Assembly (NCBI GenBank): GCA_027563935.2
Contig: CM050450.1
Span: 25,097,439-25,161,438 of the forward strand
Origin: Costus lasius
Taxonomy: Eukaryota > Streptophyta > Magnoliopsida > Zingiberales > Costaceae
Direction: 5' to 3'
Length of the DNA stretch: 64,000 bases
The translations under genes and the position numbers were made by a program. Within the stretch, counting starts at the first letter, position 1. Every line of letters begins with the position of its first letter. Below, one piece after another: positions 35,072-47,332 of the stretch. The notes beneath the pieces are model-generated. The model saw only the letters and a program-made list of their open reading frames with translations, did not search any database and was not told the origin of the DNA.

Positions 35072-36598
35072 TGATGTAATCTGCAAGTGCACGGATAAAT
35101 CAAAGTTATAAAATATCGATCCCATAGGGACCAATGGCTAACTACTGATTCTTACTTAGAGTCGTTAGCTAGACTAATCTAAAATAAAATTTCCATATCT
35201 CTACTAAAATAGAAGAAACAGTAAAGTAGACTTTGGTTGTAATCAATTTATGGAAAATCAGGATTTAGGGTTCACCACTCTATGTCTCATGACTTATTAA
35301 AATTAAGTTTGTCTTAAGAAGGATTTACTATGTTGAAGGGGATTTATCCGCATGTACAGATTGCCCCTTCTCAGTAGTACAATCTGATGTTTATCCGAAT
35401 TAATTCCCTACTCTCGTGGTTATTAACTCAAGATAAACCCAATGAGTTATTGACAAATCCATAAAATCCCTCAAGTTAATTCGAACTACTCTCGTGTTTA
35501 AATCAACTTGTCTAAATATTATAGATCCGACATCACAATTCACCTCTCAGTACTTTTGTGACGTCTAAGACATGAAAATCATGGCAAGTAATTAACATGT
35601 AATTATCACAATAATAGTTGAATCTAACAAAAGCAAATCTCTTCATAAGAGGGTATTAAACAATCAAGTTATGAAAAATAGAAGGCTACGCCCTTAATCC
35701 TGAATAAAAGTTTACGCTGACATGTTATACACGTTCACGTTTATGAAATCCATGTTGTTGATTACAAATTGGAAAAATAATACAGAATAGACAAAGGAAG
35801 ACAAAGGTTAATGTTTCCTGATGAAGATCGACGCCAATAATTTAGAAGATCCAAGCTTTTTCGGTGTAGAATCGCCAGTCGCCGCTTGTTGCCCTAATTC
35901 TCGCCTCTTTGTTGAATCCCGCTAGAAAATTGGCCAAAAAGTCCTCAAACTCGGCCCAAAGCTCCATTTTATAGTTCCTCATCCTTCCATTAGGTTTTCC
36001 CCAAAATCTAGCTCGAAAACAGATCGAATTGGACGAGAAATGAAGTCAAATCCGAAACTGGCAGACGAAATTACGGCCGTGAAATATTTCACGGCCGGCT
36101 GTGAAACACTCTGTTTAGTTCTACCCGATAGAATCACGGCCATGAAATATCTCACACCCGGCCGTGAAACTTTCTATTTAATTCTGGATTTACAGAATCA
36201 CGGCCGTGAAATATTTCACACTTGACTATGAAATCTTCTGTGGATTTCTGATATGGCCTTGATGAAAATTACGAGTAGGGCCGTAATTTCTTCTGTATGT
36301 TCAGAAAATACGGCCATGAAAATTTTCATGGGGGGCCGTATTTTTCTAAACATGCTCCGATTTGTATGAAATTTTATGGGCAGCTTTGTCTTGATATGTA
36401 GAATTTATCTATGCATTTGGATTCACCGAAATCCATCGATTTGTAGGCGTTTTCACCTAAAATATGTCAAAAGTGAAGAAAGGTGAAGATTCTGAACAAA
36501 CAAAGGGATTTAAGCCAAAATATGTGAAAATATGATAGAAAAAAGAGATAAATGATGGGAAAAGTATACCAAAATTATTATATAAATGCATGTCATCA
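35072..36598 (-). repeat. Element C 3' LTR
   Basis: Begins TGATGTAATC and ends GTCATCA. U3 palindromes at 36,066-36,350 have the form ACGGCCGTGAAATATTTCAC followed by a second GGCCG-GTGAAA unit, in four or five copies. A polypurine tract (minus AGGGAGATT) adjoins at 36,599-36,607. Confidence 0.94.
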
Positions 36599-36607
36599 AA
36601 TCTCCCT

Positions 36608-37513
36608 AGACTTAAACTTTTGCTTATTCTCAAGCAAATAAATAGACTAAAGAACAATTCAGAGTACGAAAAGATAATTTTCTATATGCAAAATAAATTT
36701 TTAAAATACAATCATTCGCAAGAATTTTCCAATTTATAATGCACAAAATTTCCATGTAAACACATTATTTTCAGAATTTAATTCATAGGATTCATGATCT
36801 TAATTAAATAAACTTTCACAACCTGTACAGAAGATAGAACTTTAGTCTCAAGAATTCACCCAAGTTTCAATTTATCATAGGCTTCATGATCTTAATCAAA
36901 TAAACTTTCGCAACCTGTACAGAAGATAGAACATTAGTCTCAAGAATTCACCCAAGTTTCAATTTAAATCCATTATGCTTTTGTTTATAGGAATAGGGTT
37001 TCCAAAAGCTTTTTCCACTCAAATATCCATTTTCTCATTTTTTTTATCATGGCATGTACCCACGTATATACACACTTTTTATTTGGACTTCAACTCTTAA
37101 CTTCGGTACCACTGCTAATTTTACGCAGTGTCAAGTAGAGGAGTCATTCTCTCTTCTCTCTCTCTCTCTCTCTCCCCCCCCTTTTTTTTATTGACTTCAA
37201 CCTATACCTTTGGTACCACTGCCAATTTTACGCAGTGCCAATTAGGGGAGTCATATATCTGGGTTTTGTATTCCTTCTTCCCAACAAATAACATAATAGT
37301 TTAAACATCTATCAGGCTTATCAATCGACATCAATTCAACAAATGCACTAGTATACTCATTTTATTTGAGAAAAATCACTTCACCCTTAAAGTTTATTCA
37401 TCAAATAACATATGCAACAAAACTTCATGCATTAATTTATGAAAAATTAAAATGACATGATTTGCATTGAAGAAATAAACTTTACACAAGAAAAATGTCT
37501 CATTCACAAGTAT

Positions 37514-37548
<35 letters not shown>

Positions 37549-37994
37549 TCAAAAAATGCACATATAATCTCAAGAAATAAACATCTATTCATCATTAAAA
37601 GGAAATACCACATATAATCTCAAGAATCTGCACATTCAATGGAATAACTCATATAAGAAAAACCCCATTTAAGGAAAGCAACTAACTCATCCAAAATATT
37701 AAGATTTATACAATCCATAGTTTGTCATCTTAATGCACCAACATATGGTGCCAAAGAACATAAGATAATATCTAGAGAATCCAAAACATGCATTCATCAA
37801 CCATGTATCAAAATATCAAAGTACAACCGAATCGAATAGTGTTTAGAGCACATAAAAAAACACAAAATATAGAGTTGATGAGCTTCAGATGCAAAAGGCA
37901 TGATAGTGTCACCCTTTCCAACAAAAAGATATGCATTGTCAATGATGTGTAAGGACATTAAGCATAAATAAGAAATAGTGATACTCACAGAATA
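36608..37994 (-). other. Noncoding 3' part of element C
   Basis: Contains a 92-bp tandem duplication (about 36,787-36,966) and two GGTACCACTG/CAGTG hairpin blocks (37,105-37,134 and 37,212-37,241). It also has a CT-rich run at 37,156-37,190 and a 30-bp TA microsatellite at 37,516-37,545. No coding sequence is supported. Confidence 0.75.
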
Positions 37995-39334
37995 CTACTT
38001 ATCATTTGCATCAGTGTCTGTTTCCTCATCATCTTGCTCTCTCACGGGTTCATCTGGATTTCTCTCTTGATCTTCTTCTTCGTCGCTGCTGCTACCAAAG
38101 TGATCCCATAGAAAAGTCTTAATATCCCGGATATCATCATGATTGTCCCGAACAACATCAAATAATTGCTTCATAAGGCGCCCTTGAAGGAACACCTCTG
38201 CCGATAGTGCTTGGAAACCTGGATCTTGGGTGGTGGTCCAAATTCTTAGAGGGGCTGCACTGCGAGAAGAAGTACCAGTCTTGGGTGGAGGCGAGTCATC
38301 ATCCATTCCATAAAAATTAAATCCGGCTCCTCTAAAAGATGGTGGTGGTGGTACCGAATCAAGTGGAGTTGGGTTATCTTTAGCTGTTGCATCTGGGGGA
38401 ATCCTCCAATTTAACTGGTTACGGACTGTAATCCTCTCTTTATTTAGCAAAGGTAGAGCAGGGGAGTCCGGTCCAAGGATCAAAGAGAAACAGTTACCCT
38501 CATGGAGGATCATTCTCATAGCCAAACATGATTCTAAATCGATCCTGGGGTTTCCCTTGGCAGTTTCAATTCCATACAGGTCCACATTCAGAGCAATGGC
38601 AATAGGAGTAATGTAACCACCTAAAACAATGGAACCTTTCTTTACACGAGCTACTTTATCAAATTATTTTACTAAAAAGTACGCAACATCTAACTGAAAA
38701 CCATGCAACATACTCCATAAAAAATAAAGCTCGGTTTGGCGAATCATACCTTCACTCTCACCTCGTCCGAAGACAGTATACAAGAGAATTCTGTGAACAT
38801 ATCACAGGCATGGTTTGGAGAGACTAGAAGCTCGTGCCGTCTTTACTGAAAAATCTGAGTCATATGCGATTTGATACCAAAATGCACTTTCTACATACTC
38901 TCTTGCTGGATGTGCAACTCCTCTGCATGGCAATGACAGTATATTTCTCACATCTTTAAGTGTAAGACTTCTCTCGATATTTGCAAGCCAAAAAGTCAAA
39001 CGGCCTTTTACTTCTTGTGAATGAGAATCGTGGATCTCGACTTCTAGGCTGCTAAGGAATTCCAGAACTAAGGGAATAAACGTCTGTGGAGTTAATTGAA
39101 ATACTTGAGTGCTTGAATTTGCTCAAACATCCACTCAACGTCTTCATCTAATCAAAGAATCTCCATAGTTTGTTTGTCCATATATCTGGTATTAATGATA
39201 CGTCTGGAATTCAGCAATTTGTATCTAGCTTCTTGTTTTCCATCATGGAAGATAATACCGTAAGGGTTAGGAGGAGGTGTTGAAGAAGCTGGCTTCTTCC
39301 CCTTACTTACAACTCTCTTGGTTTTGGGTGCCAT
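37995..39334 (-). pseudogene. Element C extra downstream ORF (ORF3)
   Basis: Sense-strand ORF after integrase, broken by several stops and at least one frame change. The start is MAPKTKRVVSKGKKP with a basic, Pro-rich N-terminus. A central conserved block follows (TLKDVRNILSLPCRGVAHPA, ESAFWYQIA, then LHGFQLDVAYFLV and GGYITPIAIAL). The C-terminal part has a Pro-rich stretch, a helix-like RLMKQLFDVVRDNHDDIRDI region and a strongly acidic tail (SSDEEEDQE to TDTDANDK). The central block resembles the domain named 'putative plant transposon protein' in plant retroelement annotations. No signal peptide or convincing membrane segment was seen, so 'envelope' would be positional only. Confidence 0.68.
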
Positions 39335-39795
39335 TTCAACTCAAATTGTTGTAACAAAATGCAGCAGATAGCAGGTATATTCGAATCTTAAAGCTAGAGT
39401 ATGAACAAAAGTACTCGTGTAAATAGAGCTAGAATGAATCACCGCATATGATGCTTCTAGTTGAAATCATTAATAGAAATCTTCAGGGGAAGGTTCTTCT
39501 ACCTCGTGTAAAGCTTTCTAGACCAGGAAGTGGCGTCGGTGAAGCTCCGGCAGCGAAAATCGAACACCGGTGACTATTTGAGGATTTCCGGATTTTGAAG
39601 AAAATCGGAGCTTCAGATTGCTAAATGCCACTCGAAAGAGGTCGGATCTTGGTCAGGAACGATCGCCGGAAGTCCTTGGAAGCTGAGGGAAGCTCGGATG
39701 GAGGAAGCGGCTCGGACAGAGGAAGCGGCGCGGACGGACAAAAAACACGGGTGAAAACCCTAAGAATATGGTCGAACTTCATATATAAAGAAATG

Positions 39796-40070
39796 AAATT
39801 ACGGCCATACAATGTTTCACAAGCGGCCGTGAAACATTCTGTTTCTGAGAGTGTTTGATTTTTACGGCCGTAAAAAATTTCATGGGCGGTTGTAAAACAT
39901 TCTGTGCCCAAACCTTTTTCTAGTTACGGGTGTGACGAAAATCACAGCACCCCAGTGAATTTTTTTTTTTGAAAACAAGGACGGCTATAAAATTTTTCAC
40001 GGCAAGCCATGAAACATTCTGTTCTTTCAAAAATATGGCCGTGAAAATTTTCATGGGGGGCCATAATTTC
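39796..40070 (-). repeat. Palindromic array in the element C pol-ORF3 spacer
   Basis: Three or four copies of the ACGGCC / GTGAAACATTCTG type palindrome lie between integrase (ends 40,259) and ORF3 (starts 39,334). The motif is the same as in C's own LTR U3 (36,066-36,350), including the downstream tail. Confidence 0.8.
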
Positions 40071-40198
40071 TGCGAAATCCTCCAAATTCACTGTCTTGTC
40101 CAAAATTAAGTTAAAATGTTCCTACACAACTGAAAAACAAGGATTAGCACTGTAAAATTAATAAAATAAATAAAAATAAAAGGAACAAGTAGAAATGC

Positions 40199-40247
40199 TT
40201 GGGTTGCCTCCCAAGAAGCGCTAAGTTTAAAGTCGCTAGCTTGACAA
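40199..40247 (-). other. Post-integrase motif of element C
   Basis: CTTGGGTTGCCTCCCAAGAA then GCGCTAAGTTTAAAGTCGC, a block conserved in A, B and E. Read on the minus strand it can encode a short Leu-Gly-Arg-Gln-Pro-like stretch just after the integrase end. It was used as a landmark for pol deletions. Confidence 0.7.
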
Positions 40248-40258
40248 GAATTTCATCA

Positions 40259-41739
40259 TCATGTAGGTGGTAGAGGATCTGAGAGCTTCTGGTTGACACC
40301 TTCTTCAATAGGCTCTGACATGTAATAATGATTCAAGCATTGGCCATTAACTGTAAAGCTTCCTATCTTTTCACTCCAAATTTCAATTGCACCATAAGGA
40401 TAGACTTTAACAACCTTGAAAGGGCCTGACCACCTCGTTCTTAGTTTTCTAGGAAAGAGCCTTAATCTAGAATTGAAGAGTAAAACAAGGTCACCTTCAT
40501 GAAAATCTTTTGTGACGATATGACGGTCATGCCACTTCTTAGTTCTTTCCTTGTAGATTCTAGCATTCTCATAAGCGTTCATTTTAATTTCTTCAAGTTC
40601 ATCAATTTGTAACCTCCTTTTCTCCCCAGCGGCTTTCAAATCATAATTTAAAGTCTTTATTGCCCAATAAGCTTTATGTTCTAATTCAACTGGGAGATGA
40701 CATGATTTACCATATACAAGCTGATAAGGTGACATACCAATTGGAGTCTTGAATGCAGTCTGATATGCCCATAGTGTGTCATCAAGCTTCATAGACCAAT
40801 TTTTCCTTGATTGAGAGACAGTTTTCTCAAGAATTTTTTTCAACTCTCTATTAGAAATTTCTACTTGGCCACTTGTCTGCGGGTGATAAGGAGTAGAAAT
40901 TTTATGCCTCACCCCATACTTACTCATCAGTGCAGAGAATTTTTGCTCTATAAAGTGGGATCCTCCATCACTTATAACCACTCTTGGAACTCCAAATCTT
41001 GGAAATATTATCCTTCTAAACAGTTGGATAACTACTCGGGAATTATTGGTTGGAGCCGCTACAGCTTCTACCCATTTTGACACATAATCAACTGCTACAA
41101 GAATATACTTGTTCCCACACAAGGTTGGAAAAGGGCCCATGTAGTCAATTCCCCATACATCACATATCTCTATCTTAAAAGACTATTCAGTGGCATCTCA
41201 TCATGTTTTGAAATATTCCCTGTCCTTCGACACTCTTCACAAGACAGAACAAAATTCCAAGCATCTTTAAAAAGTGTTGGCCAAAAGATACCTGATTGAA
41301 GCACTTTAAAAGCTGTCTTAGATGAGCTAGCATATCCTCCATATGCAGAACTATGGCAATGAAAGAGTACATCCCTCACTTCTTCTGGCAAGCATCTTCT
41401 ATACAGTCCATCTGCACATCTTTTAAATAGAAAAGGATCTTCCCAGAAATAATGTCTTACTTTTGACAAAAACCTCTTTCTTCCCTGATAAGTCAAGTTA
41501 GCAGGCAGAATATCAAACACTAAATAATTTATAATATCGGCATACCACGGAGCATCAATCCTTGCAATAGCAAAGAGATGCTCATCAGAAAGGGCATCGT
41601 CAATCTCATGCTCAGCAACTTTTCGCACTCCATCTTCTAAAATAAGGCGTGATAAATGGTCAGCAACATAATTTTCCGCGCCTTTCTTATCCTTTATTTC
41701 TAAATCAAACTCTTGTAGCAGAAGGACCCATCTGATCAA
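40259..41739 (-). pseudogene. Element C integrase (with RNase H end)
   Basis: First block 41,739-41,170: the end of the RT/RNase H connection ([24 protein letters not shown]), then the integrase zinc-binding region (CHSSAYGGY and CEEC). The second zinc-ligand His is Tyr here. Second block 41,140-40,259: the catalytic core with Asp in VAVDYVSKW, Asp in ISDGGSHF and Glu in GQVEISNRE, so the DDE triad is intact. It is followed by a C-terminal DNA-binding part ([20 protein letters not shown]) and [10 protein letters not shown] frameshift at about 41,150 separates the blocks. Confidence 0.88.
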
Positions 41740-42830
41740 CCTTGGCTTAGCATCTTATTCATAAGATATCTGATGGCCGCATGATCTGTGTAAACAATTA
41801 CTTTAGAGTCAATAAGATATGATCTAAATTTATTGAATGCAAAAACGATAGGTAAAAACTCCTTCTCTGTTGTTACGTAATTGATCTGCACATCATCCAA
41901 TATCCGGCTCGCATAATATATGGCGTGCAACCTTTTCTCCTTGTGGTGTCTAAGAACAACACCTATGGCATGATCACTAGCATCACACGTAAGCTCAAAA
42001 GGAAGTAACCAATCAGGTGGTTGAATTATGGGTGCTGTGGTAAGAGCCCTTTTGATTTTCTTAAAAGCAATCAGACAATCTTTATTAAAAATAAAAGGAA
42101 CATCTTTACTAAGTAATAAAGTAAGAGGTCTAGCAATTTTTGAAAAATCCATAACAAAACGTCTATAAAAGCAAGCGTGACCAAGAAAACTTCTAATTCC
42201 TTTAACAAAAGATGGTGGAGGCAGTTTCTCAATCACCTCTACCTTTGCCCTATCAACTTCAATACCACAATTAGAAATTAAGTGCCCTAAAACAATACCC
42301 TCATTTACCATAAAATGACACTTTTCCCAATTTAAAATCAAATTAAATTCTTCGCAACATTGTAACACTCGTGATAAATTAGATAGACAAATATCAAAAT
42401 TCGAGCCATAGACAGAAAAATCATTCATAAACACATCCATAATATCTTCAATTAAATCAGAGAAAAAAGCCATGCAACGCTGAAAAGTAGCTGGTGCATT
42501 GCAAAGTCCGAAAGGCATGCGGTGATATGCAAAGGTGCCATAAGGACATGTGAACATCATCTTCTCCTGGTCTTCGGGATGAATGGGAATCTGAAAGAAA
42601 CCAGAATAGCCATCAAGAAAACAAAAATAGGAATTACATGCCAGATGCTCTAACATCTGGTCAATAAAAGGAAGGGGGAAATGATCTTTTCGGGTAACGG
42701 CATTCAACTTCCGATAGTCAATGCACATCCACCACCCTGTTACCGTTCTCGTCAGAATAAGAGTGTTATTTTCATTCTTCACCATGGTAATCCCTCCTTT
42801 TTCGGCACGACATGAACTAGGCTCACCCAC
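41736..42830 (-). pseudogene. Element C reverse transcriptase and RNase H
   Basis: RT blocks in order: CIDYRKLNAVTRKDHFPLPF, LDGYSGFFQIPIHPEDQEK, PFGLCNAPATFQRCM, and the catalytic region VFMNDFSVYG. The expected Asp-Asp pair is Asn-Asp here (codon at 42,423-42,425). RNase H follows with Asp in TCDASDHAIG, Glu in TTEKEF and Asp in VYTDHAAIRYL, all intact. The frame differs from protease (shift near 42,790) and from the next block (shift near 41,740). It would copy RNA into DNA and degrade the RNA strand, but this copy should be catalytically impaired. Confidence 0.9.
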
Positions 42831-43765
42831 GGGCTATCTGAGATATGATAAATAACTCCAGCATCAAGGAGATTTAAGACTTCCTTCTTTACTACCTTTT
42901 TCATATTTGGGTTGAGTCTCCTCTGGTATTCAATTGATGGCTTGCTCCCCTCTTCTAAAAATATCCTATGCATACAAACAGAAGGATTAATTCCTTTTAT
43001 GTCATCAAGGGTATAGCCAATCACTTTTTTGTGATGCCGAAGTTCATTCAAGAGTCTAACAGTATGAGAAGAATCAAGATTTGCGTTAATAATTACAGGA
43101 AAAGTAGAATTCTCTCCAAGAAATTCGTACCTAAGGTTATTTGGGAGAGTTTTAAAATCATACCTTTTTTCATCATCATGTTTACCTTCTTGCAAACTCA
43201 AGTGTTCTTCCTTCAAATTCTTTGGCTTAAATGGTAGTGCAGAATTTAACAATGTAGAATATGAACTTACTTCCTCCTCTTCATCACTGCTATCACCTTT
43301 GACAAGACACACTTCTAGAGGATCCTTGCCCATCCTGGAATTTATAGTTATCGGTGATGCGTCTTCTAAGACTTCTATACTGCAACATGATCCTGCAAAA
43401 GAAGGCTTCTTTAAATTTTCATTCAAATCAAAATCTACAGTCTCCTCACCTATCTTAAAAGTGAGCTTCTCATTCTTAACATCTATCATAGCTCTAGCTG
43501 TCGCCAAAAAGGGACGACCTAGAATAATGGGAAGTCTAGAATCTTCCTCCATCTTGAAGACAACGAAATCAGCAGGTATAAAGAACTTGCCGACCTTGAT
43601 AGGCACATCCTCTAAAATACCTACTAGATGTCGTACAGAGCGGTCGACTAGCTGTAGCGAAACAGAGGTGGGCTTAAGATCCCCTATGTCCAGTTTTTTG
43701 TAAACAGAGTGTGGCATCAAGCTGACACTAGCCCCTAAATCACACAGAGCACGGTCAATAGACAT
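42779..43765 (-). pseudogene. Element C protease and linker to RT
   Basis: Open for 328 codons: active site in CDLGASVSLMP, then VPIKVGKFFIPADFVVFKM, LPIILGRPFLATA, an acidic linker (SSDEEEEVSS) and the RT lead-in (IEYQRRLNPNM, KKEVLNLLDAGVIYHISDSP). It ends in a frameshift just before RT. Upstream, a short repeat at 43,790-43,830 (CTTAGGTC units and a duplicated GGAATAGAAAAACTCC) replaces part of the gag-protease junction. Confidence 0.88.
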
Positions 43766-43813
43766 ATCACCAATTAAACAAGGAATAGAAAAACTCCTTA
43801 GGTCCTTAGGTCC

Positions 43814-45655
43814 TTAGGAATAGAAAAACTCCTCAGTGAGTGCGACCGTTCCATGTTCCTCCGACTTTCTCTTGTTGGACAAAATCTCTTTCAAAAATTT
43901 AGCATACGAAGGCATCTGTGACAAAGCATCAGTGAAAGGTATATTAATATAAAGCTTCTTAAGTATCTCTAAAAATTTTCCAAACTGCTTATCAATTTTA
44001 GCCTTTGCCAATCTCTGAGGGAAAAGTATTGGTGGTTTGTAGGGAGGTGGTGGTACATAAACTGGCTTCGGCTCCCTTTCTTGCAAGGTTGTTTCTCCTT
44101 CTTTTCCCTCTTTCTCTATAGATTCAGAAATTTGCTCCTCTGGTTCTTGCGTAAAATCTGGTGCTTTGGGTTCCTCCAACTGTTTCCCACTACATGTAGT
44201 AATGGCATTGCAGTGTTCACGTGGGTTTATCTCTGGTTTCCCCGGTAATCTTCCTATGGGTTTACTTGAAGAATTAGCCTACTGAGCTATTTGAGTTTCC
44301 AACATACTCTGATGAGTCTTCATAGACTCCATCTCGGAACTGAGATTCTTGGTGGACTCATTAACATATCCAAATTCTTGCCTGAAGTTATCATTCTATT
44401 TGTCAAATTGTTGTGCAAAACTTTTGTTCTACTTTGTCTGTGAGGCAATAAAATTTTCCATCATAACCTCCAAGTTAGACTTCTGGGGTGCTGGAGGTTG
44501 GTTATACTGTCTTGATTGAAAATTAGAGGGTTGTCGATTGTTATTCTGGGGTGCTTGATTTTGATTTTGATTGCTCTTCCAAGAAAGATTGGGATGGTTC
44601 CTCCAACCAGGGTTGTAAGTACTCGAGTATGGGTCATTCTGAGGTCTTCCATTGTAGTTCCTAATTGCATTTACTTGTTGAGAACTGCACTCCCCTTGTA
44701 TAGAAACTCCTAACTGACAATCTTCTGCATCATGTCCTGCATTGCCATAAATCTCACACAAAATACCATTAACAGTGACAGAATTAACATTCAAAGAATT
44801 AATTTTATGGGTCAAAGAGTCAACTTTAGCGGCAAGCGAAGTGATAGCATCTAAATCATACTTATCTGACGCCTTAGCAGATGGTCCTCTCTCACTTACC
44901 CATTGACAATGGTTCAAAGCCATCTCCTCTAATAGATTAATCGCTTCATCCATGGTCTTGTTCATGATTGCTCCACCGGCGGCAACATCAAATGTCATAC
45001 AAGTGTTGTAATTAAGAGCATTATAGAAGGTATGGACTAATACCCACTTCTCAAGGCCGTGATGCGGACACATCCTCTAAAGCTCTTTAAATCGGTCCCA
45101 CGCCTCATATAATGATTCTCCTTCCCTCTGAACAAAATTTGTGATCTGGTTCCTTAGATGAGCAGTCTTATTTGGGGAAAAATATTTTGCTAGAAAAACA
45201 TCGGAGAGCTCCTCCCAAGTCGTTATGGAACCTGGTGGATTAAAATGTAGCCACGCACGAGCCCTATCCCTAAGAGAAAAAGGAAATAATCTGAGTCTCA
45301 AGGCATCGCTAGAAACACCATTTATTTTCAAGGTATCATAGTATTCAAGAAATATTGAAAGGTGCATATTAGGGTCCTCGGAAGGTAATCCTCCAAATTG
45401 GTTCTGCTGAACCATAGATAGCAGAGAAGGCTTGATTTCGAAGTTATTTGCCTCAATGTTGGGGCGAGCAATGCTAGAACGAACTCCTTGATAATTTGGG
45501 TTTGCATAATCCTTTAGAGTTCTCGGTTGCAGGTTTGTGTCACCCATCTCAGATTTTATGGTTTCCTTTGCTAATTGTTTTCTGCACAAGCGAAAGGTTC
45601 GTTCTGGTTCTGGATCTTCTGCAAATAACTTTCTAGAGCACCTGGGCATAAACAA
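43814..45655 (-). pseudogene. Element C gag
   Basis: Blocks 45,655-45,077 (N-terminus, DRARAWLHFNP, LAKYFSPN, LYEAWDRFKEL), 45,073-44,429 (CPHHGLEKW, VAAGGA, zinc knuckle, Pro/Gln-rich tail) and 44,179-43,814 (KFLEILKKLYINIPFTDAL). The knuckle reads CEIYGNAGHDAEDC: the second Cys is Tyr, so zinc binding should be lost. Stops at 45,077-45,079, 44,429-44,431, 44,396-44,398 and 44,279-44,281 are all TAG at likely Gln positions. Confidence 0.87.
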
Positions 45656-45776
45656 TCAACAATTTAAACTGAAAATAGAAAGTATTCACTAAGTGCAGAA
45701 AAGAAAAACAGAAGTATAAAGAAAACAAAAGCCTAGTCTATCAATTCTTAGATTAAATCAATATTAGCGAAATTAG

Positions 45777-45794
45777 TCCCCGACAACAGAATAA
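45777..45794 (-). other. Degraded primer-binding site of element C
   Basis: Position and the GTCGGGGA half match the tRNA-Asp type site, but the TGGCGCC half is replaced by TTATTCTG-like sequence. Either the site mutated after insertion or it differs in this family. Confidence 0.6.
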
Positions 45795-45800
45795 AAAACT

Positions 45801-47332
45801 TGATGTAATCCGCAAGTGCACGAATAAATCAAAGTAATAAAATATCGATCCCACAGGGACCAATGACTAAGTACTGATTTTTACTTAAGAGTCGTTAGCT
45901 AGGCTAATCTAAAAGAGAATTTTCCTTATCTCTACTAAAATAGAAGAAACCGTAAAGTAGACTTTGGTTGTAATCAATTTATGAAAAATCAGGATTTAGG
46001 GTTCACCACTCTATGTCTCATGACTTATTAAAATTAAGTTTGTCTTAAGAAAGATTTACTATGTTGAAGGGGATTTATCCGCATGTACAGATTGCCCCTT
46101 CTCAGTAGTACAATCTGGTGTTTATTCGAATTAATTTCCTACTTTCGTGGTTATTAACTCAAGATAAACTCAATGAGTTCTTGACAAATCCATAAAATCC
46201 CTCAAGTTAATTCGAAATACTCTCGTGTTCAAATCAACTTGTCCAAATATTATAGATCCGACATCACAATTCACCTCTCGATACTTCTTGTGACATCTAA
46301 GACATGAAAATCATGGCCAGTAATTAACATGTAATTATGAAAATAATAGTTGAATCTAACAAAAGCAAATTTCTTCATAAGAGGGTATTAAACAATCAAG
46401 TCATGAGAACAAAGAGGGCTACGCCCTTAATCCTAAATAAAAGTTTAGGCTGACATGTTATACACGTTCACGTTTATGAAATCCATGTTTTTTTATTACA
46501 AATTGGCAAAATAATATGGAATAGACAAACAAAGACAAAGGTTAATGTTTCTTGAGGAAGATCGACACCAACAATCCAGAAGATCCAAGCTTTTTTGATG
46601 TAGAATCGCCAGTCACCGCTTGTTGCCCTAATTCTCGCCTCTTCGTTGAATCCCGCTAGAAAATTGGCCAAAAAGTCCTCAAACTTGGCCCAAAGCTCCC
46701 TTATATAGTTCCCCATCCTTCCATTAGGTTTTCCCTAAAATCTGGCTCAAAAATGGATCAAATCGGACAAGAAATGAAGTCAAATCCAAAATTGGCAGAC
46801 GAAATTATAGCTATGAAATATTTCACGGCCGGCCGTGAAACATTCTGTTCAGTTCTACCCGATAGAATCACGGTCATGAAATATTTCACACCTGGCCATG
46901 AAACTTTCTATTTAATTCTGGATTTATATAATCACGGCCGTGAAATATTTCACACCCAACTGTGAAACCTTCTGTGGATTTCTGATATGGCCTTGATGAA
47001 AATTACAAGTAGGACCATAATTTCTTCTGTATGTTTAGAAAATATGGGCGTAAAAATTTTCATAGGGAGCTGTATTTTTCTAAACATGCTCTGATTTGTA
47101 TGAAATTTTATGGGCAACTTCGTCTTGATATGTAGAATTCATCCATGTGTTTGGATTCACCGAAATCCATCGATTTGTAGGCGTTTTCACCTAAAATATG
47201 TTAAAAGTGAAGAAAGGTGAAGATTCCGAACAAACAAAAGGATTTAAGCTAAAATATATGAAAATATGATAGAAAAGAGAGATAAATGATGACAAAAGTA
47301 TACCAAAAATATTATATAAATGCATGTCATCA
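45801..47332 (-). repeat. Element C 5' LTR
   Basis: Collinear with 35,072-36,598. The palindromic array is at 46,800-47,080. Differences from the other copy are scattered and often C/T or G/A, for example ACGGCCGTGAAAT against ATAGCTATGAAAT at the first palindrome. Confidence 0.94.

Larger units (their letters stand above)
35072..47332 (-). mobile_element. Element C: full-length Athila-like retrotransposon
   Basis: 12.26 kb with LTRs of 1,527 bp (35,072-36,598) and 1,532 bp (45,801-47,332) and an exact target duplication AGAAT (35,067-35,071, 47,333-47,337). It sits inside the D 5' LTR, so it is younger than D. It carries, in order, gag, protease, RT, RNase H, integrase and ORF3. At least three frameshifts and several stops break the coding parts, one RT catalytic residue is changed, and the primer site is degraded, so this copy is not autonomous as read. 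Confidence 0.95.
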
